A stretch of DNA of 64,000 nucleotides from Rhodosorus marinus (Eukaryota > Rhodophyta > Stylonematophyceae > Stylonematales > Stylonemataceae). Where the stretch lies: positions 1,178,001 to 1,242,000 of the forward strand of contig JAMWBK010000006.1 in the NCBI GenBank assembly GCA_029953675.1, written 5' to 3'. This document shows, in pieces, positions 55,925 through 64,000 of this stretch. Every line of letters begins with the position of its first letter. The first letter of the stretch is position 1. Under the pieces are notes generated by a model. That model saw nothing but the letters and a program-made list of their open reading frames with translations. It was not told where the DNA came from and did not search any database. Position numbers and translations under genes: made by a program.

Positions 55925-57189
55925 ATCAAATCCTGCCCTCCCCCTCCCCCTCCCCCACCCCCCGGCAACCACCCCCACAACCAGACGACCAAATCACACC
56001 AAAATGCTTTCCCTCTCGCTCCCCCTCACCAACCCCGCCAAAAAGATAGCAACCTTGTCTTAACAAACCTCACTCAACCTGTACTTATAAATTTATACAC
56101 ATCCCAAACGTGACCCCAAAACATACAGGCTACGGAGAACTACACGCATCACCATTCGCAACCAAAGAAAAAAGAAAAAAAGCAAACCCTAAATGTCTCA
56201 CAAAAACAGCCTCTTGGGCCCTTCTTCCATAAGACGAACTTTTTCCTAACCGCATCGACCACGGCACGCACACGGCTCCCCATTAAGAAAAATATCCTTT
56301 AATTTCATTTTAAATTCCAAAAGTACTCATAATATACAATGGTATTCTCTAGTTTTGAGTACTGGCTTCGAAAGTGCGACTTTCTGAATGTTTTTAATGC
56401 GGGACGATGTTAATAATGTCTATCTTCTTCTTGATATAGGGAGATTTCGATAGGATACGGCTCGGTATAATATAGAATTTTCGACTAGATTTGAGGGGTA
56501 GGCTATTGGCAGCTTACAATGGTTTACTTTTTAGAATTCTATTGCGTAGAAATATTGAATAATATTAGTTTTTTGTTTGGTATAGGGCTTGATGTATCGT
56601 TCCCGCACCAGGGGGGCGGATGCGCTGGGAAGGTCACGCGGAGGCTGTTGGAGTGATATGAAAATCGCTCCGGGAGCACGAGTTTCGCCATCGTCGAAAT
56701 TATCTCAAGGAACTCAGCACTCGCCACTGGGGCTGGCACGAAAAGCTCTCCGCTCAACGTTCCATGCTTTGGCCATGATCCCCGCAGGACGGCGTTCTTC
56801 CTGGCGACGAGGTGTTGCTGCTGAAGCGCCCAGTAGACGTGCTTGTAGAGGTCAGATTAGACGTTGATATACCGGATGTAATCGAGGTCAAAGTACTTGG
56901 AAGCCCCTCCATCCGGGTCTGGGGCGAGTTTTCGAGCTCCATGCAATGTTCAGCGAGTCAATGGAGAGTGAGGAAGTTCTCCTTGGAGTTTCGACGGCAA
57001 GCGTATTCATGCTATGATCTTCCCCTTGGAAATGTCCCTAGCTGCTCAGGTTCCCTCCCGGGTACCCTGTTCTCACCCACTGAGAGCCAAGCCCCATTCG
57101 CCCTGTGCTCGCGAATTATAGCGCATCTGGATTCTGTGAACACATATTTCTTTTTGTTTTTCGCTCTGTTTCATTCTGTCCTTGTTCTC
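55925..57189. other. Intergenic, 55925-57189, possible unassigned exons
   Basis: 55925-56110 is the MPC2 promoter region. At 56540-56950 both strands have open frames: plus GVLPGDEVLLLKRPVDVLVE after a good acceptor at 56789, minus Ser/Thr-rich text. I cannot tell which strand, if either, codes. 57000-57189 follows the F-box stop. Confidence 0.4.
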
Positions 57190-58901
57190 CTAGTTTTTGG
57201 GAATATGCAGTCTAGTGAAATCTATTACAAAGCCCTCCGGGAAGAAGAGCACGCCGAAGTCTCCGTTGGCATACCTTCAGAAGATTTTTGTAATCCCAAG
57301 GAGAAAGAGGATGCGCTTATTAGCCCGCCTTGCCGGATTAGTAACTCACACACAGCTTGTTTCTTTGTCGGGAGCTCACCTGAGCATCAAGCCGAGTGTC
57401 CATTCCGCAGAGTGGAATCCCGTTTCGGCTATCCTGGCCACCCCTCGTTGCACACTAATCACCTGTGTGTTGATGTCATCCAGCATGTTCTGAAGGATCT
57501 CCAATGTTGACGATGGAAAGACATCATCCTTTTCCGGGACCGCAGATACTCTAAACGTGACCTCTCCGCTGGGGACGTTCGGATCTCCTTGAAGTTCACA
57601 AACCCGGCAAAGGAGAACGCAGGGTGGTCAGGAACCGTGAATCAGACTTCAGGAAACGAGGTGAAAAGCTCACCAGTAATCTTGCACCCTTCAATCTGCG
57701 CCCCATCATGTGATACCAGAACAATTTCTGGTCCGTGTGGACCTACTTGCGGAGATTTTCCCTCGCGTGTCAGAGCTTGCTCCTCGCCGTTGCTAGGTAT
57801 TGACAAAGACTCTTGCTTACCGTACATCCCCCACCAGTAGCCGCTGAGGTCAGGATCATCCGATGCGATAGGAGCATCAATACGATTCTGGTCTGTCGTG
57901 TTTGAGGACGGAAACGATAACAGTTGGTCCCGGGGGAATGCCGTGGGTTGCTTCCGAGGACTGATCAGGAGACGACGGTAAACTGTGAGCGTTTGAAATC
58001 TCTCTTCTGGCAGCGTCGCATTTTGAATATACAATCTATGTCTCAGCCGTATCTCTTCTTCGCTCTGGGAAAGGTCGTCTCCAATATCTTCTGAAAACAT
58101 ATACAACCAGCACGCTTTCAGCGATCATGCTTTGTGGGAGGGTCTACGATTGCACCTTTGCTCGTGTGAAACGGGCCCACCCATTTCCGGCCTATGCAGC
58201 TCGAATTTGGTCCTCTTTTCGCCTTCAATCCAGAGTATGGCCTCTTCCGATCTCGATGGACTTGGGGGACATGTATCCGGGATGAGGTTCAATGTGCCAC
58301 TATCTGCCAAGGCCTTGCCATCGATTCCAGCGTGAACCCGTGGATCCCATCGTACCACTCCCCGCGATTCTCCTTTGCTGGGTGAAGGTGCGAGCCTAAA
58401 AATAGGGTCTGCTCTAGTCGCACCCTGCTCGGACAACGACCTGTCCTCAGATCCGCAGAACGTCACGGCAACTCTCCTACCTACGAATGCTCCATCCTCA
58501 GCCCGAATCTGATGTTTTGTTTTCATGGAAGAAGAACGGATGGCAAGGATTAGATAAAAGGATAAAACAATTCTCAGGTCTTCAGCTCGAGGCTCATGAG
58601 AACGTACAGTTAAGAGCTGTCCACGAGGGTAGATGTCCCCATACCAATCTCCTTCGAGGGCTGCATACTGGCTCAGGAACAAGTATAGGTCAAGGTAGGA
58701 CGACAGAGATGGCCAAAGATCCAAGTTTCCTAGTCGCTCTCCGAAAAGGCGCTGGCAAAGCTCCGCCCATACTGGTTCCTCCAGGCACACCTTTCTAAAC
58801 CGCCTGCAACTCGAACCCCAGGTGCTGATGGAATCTCCATCCAGGAAAGTGCATACCTTCGCCAACAGATCGTCGGGAAGGTCCAAAATGGATACACTCA
58901 T
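57190..58901 (-). CDS. F-box protein, FBXO31-like
   Basis: Complement exons are 58608..58901, 58181..58508, 57821..58090, 57674..57742, 57380..57587 and 57190..57274, giving 417 residues. The N-terminal F-box is ILDLPDDLLAKVCTFLDGDS with SSCRRFRKVCLEEPVWAELC. The FBXO31 substrate domain follows: EGDWYGDIYPRGQLLTIRAE, SGYWWGMYGPHGPEIVLVSH, CKITGDPNVPSGEVTFRV, ARIAETGFHSAEWTLGLML, and YANGDFGVLFFPEGFVIDF. The paired GxYGxHGxEIV and KITGDPNxPxG blocks are family hallmarks. FBXO31 in an SCF complex recognises C-terminally amidated, damaged proteins in humans, and cyclin D1. The second donor (gtgggc) was chosen on phase and is the least certain junction; a donor gtagac 33 bp further on also keeps frame. 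Confidence 0.85.
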
Positions 58902-61609
58902 AGTCTAGAATCAGTGCCAAACCTTAATAAAACACTCTGCTGAACAATTCACAAACAAAGCGGCCCCTCCGGAAGAGTCAAGAATGATTCTACTCGAGAA
59001 AGACCGCGTCTCTCTATCATTCTACTACGCTTAATAGCCTCAGCAGACTGACACGCTGTCGATGTCAAAGCTGAGCAGAACCACTCATCCAGAACACCAG
59101 AAAAACAGATCAACGTCTCGACCTTCCCTCACCCACCGCAGCTCATACATCACTCATTCCCCAAACCCACAAAGACTCCAAGTTTGGACCAAAAAATGAA
59201 TGTTCAGACCAAGGCATATACACCGGATTTCTGCAAAACAGGACTACTACTAAGGTAACCAGCCCTGTTTACCTTCCCAGTTCAAGGTCGACTCGCTCTT
59301 GTCTATACTCTCTCTTCACCCCAGCACTTTGGAAAATGTAAACTGAGCCGTGATTAAGCATCGCAGTCAAAATCCATGCAATTTTCACTTGATGTTGTGT
59401 CTAGAAGGCCCCCCCCCCTCCGAAGCATTGAGTTGGGGTTTTTCCTTAGGCGAGAGCATTCATACCCCCCCCCTTGGTTAAGGATTGAGTTCCGTTCAAT
59501 GGAGTGGTTTCGGTTCGTATTGTTCGGTAAGCGTCCTGGACGGGTTGACGAAACTTGGCCTTCACGGTTTGTTATGCATGCCCACTGAATCCTCATGAAG
59601 AAATGCGGCGTTCAAGTAGTACTTGGATGGCAGGATGGGAAGGCCTATATTAAAGAGCGGAGCACATTCGGGTCTCGGATGTGCTTTCTTCGACAGTAGT
59701 ATGAGGCCGGCGTTCTTGGGTGTGGAAACTTTGCACCATATGCCTGTATACAGCATATAATCGATCAGGTGCAGTTCAAACAGTACCAATTGTTCTGGTC
59801 TGATAAAAAAAAAACTGAACAATCGAACCGTGAAAACCACGCGCGGATTAGAATCAAGGCAATACAGACCACGCTCTTGACAAGAGGCCAGGCGTAAGAA
59901 CGATGGGAAAACCTCCTCACGTACTTGCTAGAATCCTTTTTGAAGGTTCAGAAGCTCTCCAACCAGCCCAAATCAGTAGCGAAGGTTCCCAGAAGTCCTC
60001 AGCACCCAACCAACAAACTCCTGGAATTCCCACCCCTAAGGAAAGAGATGGTTGAAAACAATGTAGGAATCGGGGGGTTATAACCAAAACCATAAGAAAA
60101 ATGTCACCCACATCATAGCAAACCCCAGGTTTTCACTCGATAATAATGACTGATTGCAATCTATAACAGGAAAGGATCTGCTTTTATTTCCATTATTTAA
60201 CATAATCGTCTTTTTATTGATTACATGACATGGTTCGGTCACGCGAGGAACGGAGGTTCCTGATATCTCCTCTTGCCATCGCATAAGGAATAATATGATA
60301 TATTACTTTATATACGTTATATTTATCGTTATTATTGTATACTCTGAGAGGACATAGTTTATAGTACGTAGAATATATATACAATTGTAGTACCACGCGT
60401 TTCACTTGGGGTACAACGCTCGGGTGGTTTTCGGTTTGGCTGTATTGCCTGACATTCTTGCGAGGCACATGTCTTGAGGTTTACGTTGACTTGCAACGTG
60501 GTGAGAATATGCTAGAAGATGGTATTAATTGATTCAGCGGTTGGTATATCTGTATTCTTTTGTAGGAAGGAGATGAACTTCGAAGGAGGTAGATGAGGTC
60601 GTTTGCAGGTGGTATTTTCTGGTCGCGGCTGTGATCTACTTCAGCGCATGTGGTTTAATATTCCGGCATCTGCGGGAATTCATTCGACCATTGCAGAGGG
60701 TGCGATGATACCCCAGTTTTGCGAGCAAGCCGACTCTAAAACATCCGCTGAGGACCTTCAAACAACTGTGCTACTGAACAAACAATTGATCCAGTGGAAC
60801 CCGCAAATCGCAAGAAATTAGAAACGTTCTGAAACCCCGGGGTCACCAGAAAATTGCGGATGTTTTCGCGCAGGATGTAACGTCTTATACTCCTAATCTG
60901 AACGTTGCGCTTTCGTTCCGTCAGGTTTTCCTCCTAATCCATTTCCCGCTCGGTGACGCGAACCGGAAACTGTTTTCGCGTTTGGTAGCAGGGTCGTCTT
61001 CTGGTTTCCTATAAAAGTCCTCGCTCATGTTTTGCATATTTACACATAGTTGGGTATTTCTTCCTCTTGCAGAGGTTGCAGTGGTCCTCCTGGCTCAGAA
61101 ACGTCCGGTTTTCTCGTCCCGTCAGGACAGAACATCCCGTGTCCTACGCTTGACAGCCTGTCCCGATATGCTCAAACGAAAATCAAGAAAAAAATCTTAA
61201 TCAAAGACAAGATATTTTCATAATAATATGAATCACAACAGCTGTCCTTTTCTGGACACCTGTCCAATTATGGGATAAAAATTAAAAACCTTGGTTCCTT
61301 ATTTAGAAGAAAAACCAAACAGCCATTTATTTTCCATAATCTATAAATTTGGGAAAAATCAAGCACCTTAATATAGGCGGTTGTGCCCTAATCGAGATTC
61401 TTTTCATGAGTTCCTTTTGAGCAGGTGCTGTTGGGCTTGGGGTGAAAGGATTATGATGGTGGTGGAGCAGGTGGTGCAGCTGAGGGAGCCTGTGGATGAA
61501 CATGAGAGATAAACAAGACTAGGAGAAAATTTGAACTTGTGCGCTTTCATTTTGGAACTGTTGATTTGCTGTTTGGAAGTGGACTCTTCAGGTTCTGTTG
61601 CGTGATACG
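58902..61609. other. Intergenic, 58902-61609
   Basis: About 2.7 kb without a recognised gene. C runs occur at 59408 and 59465. 60170-60400 and 61200-61400 are AT-rich. A plus-strand frame at 60603-60821 is unrecognised. The UFD1 upstream region lies at the right end. Confidence 0.55.
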
Positions 61610-63337
61610 ATGTATCACAACCCTTTCGGAATGGATGATGACGGTGGGTGGATTTCGTTTTCGTTTCTTGCTTTGTGTGTTGAAGTATATTGTGGGGATT
61701 TTCATACTCGTTAAAGCTGAAGATCTCTGTTATTTCTTCTTGTTACAGGATTCTCACCGTTTCCTGGACAACGGGCGGCAAGGCCTGGCGCGTTCATGAG
61801 GCAGCTTCGATGTTATCCAGTGTCTTTTATTGGTAGAGTGAGTCACCTGAAAAGTTTCAGGGATTTAAGGGCTCCACTGCTTAATGAATTCTTTGCTTGG
61901 TGTTCCTCCACGCTATCCTCCTGAAACTAGGATGAGCTTGAGCGAGGAGACAAGATAATCCTCCCGACTTCGGCTTTGGCACTTCTCACCAGGTTGAACA
62001 TAACTTACCCAATGCTCTTCAAACTGGAAAGCTTGGGAGGTCAAGCAACCCACTGCGGAGTGTTAGAGTTTCTTGCAAAGGTAAGAAGCTTCTATGAGGC
62101 TATTAACCTGCGAGCTCGTTGGCAATTTAAGCTGACTTGTATGCATCTCCTTAGGAGGGACATGTGTATATTCCATACTGGATGATGCAGAATCTCCAAA
62201 TCAATGAAGGCGACATGCTGAAGGTAACGTGGAATTCTTGAGTACCGACTGCTGCAGAAGGCAGAGGAGTCAAACTGCAATCTAAGAAATATTACCATGT
62301 AATCCTTCAGGTGGGAAATGCGGTTCTTGAAAAGGGGAATTTTGTCAAGTTCCAACCGCAGACAGAGGACTTTCTGGCAATTTCAAACCCAAGGTCAGTC
62401 TTGGAGCGGACGCTGAGAAGTTTCACTTGCTTGTCCAATGGTAAGAAGCTGTGTGATGTTCGGTTGAGGATTGCCAGAAGCGCAATGTAGCGCTTTGCTT
62501 CTTTTTTCAGGAAACTGAGAAACCTCTCTCATGTGGGGACGCGAACTCCACAGGCGATTCAATTCCTATTAACTACAATGGCAAGAACTATTGGATCGAT
62601 GTCCTGGACGTCAAGCCAGTGAGTTTGCTTGTATAAACCTATGCCTGCCTCAGCTCGGCTTCTAACCAATAAACCTGGACGCATCATTTCTGCGCCTTGT
62701 TTTCATGATCAGGGTACGGCTGTGTCGATCATCGAAACGGACGTCAACGTAGACTTTGCTCCTCCTCCGGGGTACAAGGAGCCCATAGCCCCACCGAAAC
62801 AGGAAGGGTCTTCTTCAAGACCAGGTCAGGTTATATTCGGAGAGGACAAGGTGGGCGGCAAGCCAGCTATAGAGTCAAAAGGGAGAAAGTTGGTGGAATC
62901 ATCTGACTCAGAGTCTGAAGAAGAAGGAGAGTCAAAACCCGCAAAACCAGAGCAGAGATTTCCAGGGGATGTAGGTGGATGCCATACTCTGGTCCAATAC
63001 TCAATTATGGTGCTGAGTTTTGACTGAAATATTCTTTCCCCCCCATCTAATCTTATCGGGAAAGGGTAACCTGCTGAGGAACCCTACCAAAGGAAGGGCC
63101 TTTATTCCCACTTCAACTGAGGAACAGAAGCCTAAGGAAGAAGAACAAGAGAGGAAGCCCTCCGAGCCGTTTAAGGCATTCAGCGGTGCCGGGCAGAGCC
63201 TCCGAGGAGCTACAACGACGGGAGCACCATCCGCAGTGGTGGAGGAGACGCAGACGGCCGAAAACGGCGGAGAGGAAACAGTGGAAAAACCCAAGTTCGT
63301 AGCATTCGGTGGAGCCGGGAGACGACTGAGGGACTAA
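61610..63337 (+). CDS. UFD1: UFD1, Cdc48/p97 ubiquitin adaptor
   Basis: Eight exons: 61610..61643, 61749..61837, 61931..62080, 62155..62223, 62311..62440, 62554..62618, 62713..62970 and 63065..63337; 355 residues. The double-psi barrel UT3 domain shows RCYPVSFI, ERGDKIILPTSALALLTRLN, ITYPMLFKL, THCGVLEFLA, YIPYWMMQNL, VKFQPQTEDFLAISNP and IPINYNGKNYWIDV. The C-terminal tail carries two SHP boxes that bind Cdc48/p97: FKAFSGAGQSLRG (from residue 301) and FVAFGGAGRRLRD at the very end. With Npl4 it delivers ubiquitinated clients to p97 for ERAD and chromatin extraction. In intron 5 the first good acceptor (tttttcag at 62511) would give an immediate stop, so the acceptor at 62553 is used. Confidence 0.95.
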
Positions 63338-64000
63338 GCGATCAGCTTCGATTCTACCTGTATATTCGGCTCCGTCGAGCTATCGTGGTGTCCTTAGTTT
63401 TGGACATACGGGTGAAAACATACCGTGAACAGATTTGAGTAACAGATTTGAGTCTTCGTGAAAAAAGTCCAGGGCGTAGTGGATTGGACTGCTGATCCGC
63501 AAACTAGCCGATTGAGAAATGTGCGTGTACTGATTACTTGGTGTCCGTCCGAGCTTCGGAAGAAGTGCTCAACCGCCAAGTCGAGAGCGTAGCTCCCTGT
63601 TTGTCTTGCAGGCCGCGTTTCAAAGCACCCTGCTGTCTGAATTCACTGACCGGGTTGCTTCATAACGAATTAAAACAAGAAGCAAACTTCACATCGCAAT
63701 TCAGTGACGGTACCGATGTGTTGATCCACGCTTGTTCATGGGACCTCTACATCCGACGGAGCGGTCGTGTAGGTTTCTATATCACCCTTGAGTTTGGAGG
63801 TAGGGCGACTCGAGCAGAATCATGGGCCGCGTCGCAAAGCCGCGGGAAGCAATGTGCTGTCCCCCCGGTTGCTTTTAGAAACTAGAGACTTTGGAAAGAC
63901 CAAACCTGTGCACTTTAGCTCCACCGATAGTCGAGGTTTGGAGAACTACCTGCAAGTCTCGCTTCCACCGATATCGACAGCGCAAGAAAAGTGCCTAGCG
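63338..64000. other. Intergenic to window end
   Basis: UFD1 3' flank and further unassigned sequence. The plus-strand frame at 63538-63885 begins without an ATG and shows no known domain. Confidence 0.5.

Overview
The window is nuclear DNA from a photosynthetic eukaryote. Most genes are split by short GT-AG introns (mostly 70-150 bp). Several products are typical of plastid-bearing lineages: a fibrillin/PAP protein with an N-terminal transit-like region, thioredoxin x-like proteins with an N-terminal extension, an organelle-type threonyl-tRNA synthetase, and plant-type DUF7733-like and Gag1-clamp-like proteins. An alga, perhaps of the red-algal lineage, is my inference; the sequence does not settle the clade. 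Gene density is modest (about 24 genes in 64 kb). The spacers hold minisatellites, a foldback element and decayed Ty1/copia remnants.

Layout from left to right. 1-4.3 kb: the 3' end of a UBX-domain gene, a strong hairpin, and a G-rich ~150-bp tandem array. 4.3-7.0 kb: a DOMON/cytochrome b561 gene (+) converging on a UBE2H ubiquitin-conjugating enzyme (-). 9.2-13.4 kb: a copine and a WBP11-like splicing factor (both +). 15.7-18.6 kb: an 11-exon organellar ThrRS (+). 19.7-24.5 kb: fibrillin, histone H2B and a seven-exon VID27-like gene, all (-). 25.3-25.6 kb: 39-bp repeats and a copia reverse-transcriptase scrap. 27-31.3 kb: a DUF7733-like membrane protein (+), a tiny Gag1-clamp protein (-), a 238-bp foldback element, and a p24/TMED cargo receptor (-). 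31.6-33.6 kb: decayed retroelement-like DNA. 35-36.9 kb: intronless cytosolic HSP70 (+). 37.6-39.6 kb: fused UMP synthase (+), tail to tail with a thioredoxin (-).

42.3-49.9 kb is the most unusual part. Two 1,326-bp arms in inverted orientation look identical. Each carries a complete thioredoxin gene with its TATA-like promoter, reading outward. They enclose a 4,992-bp unique spacer holding an EXOC1/Sec3-like exocyst gene. A third, diverged thioredoxin paralog lies 2 kb further left. 50.2-51.6 kb: an L7Ae-domain gene resembling SECIS-binding protein 2 (-), suggesting selenocysteine use. 52.0-52.5 kb: a ~126-bp satellite array. 52.9-54 kb: proteasome alpha-1 (+). 55.4-58.9 kb: an MPC2-type pyruvate carrier and an FBXO31-like F-box gene (both -). 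61.6-63.3 kb: UFD1 with two SHP boxes (+).

Functionally, ubiquitin and protein quality control recur (UBX protein, UFD1, UBE2H, F-box protein, proteasome alpha-1, HSP70, VID27-like), as do secretion genes (p24, exocyst) and plastid redox or lipid genes. Nothing suggests operons. Exon models were made by eye from splice consensus, reading frame and remembered family motifs, so individual junctions can be wrong.
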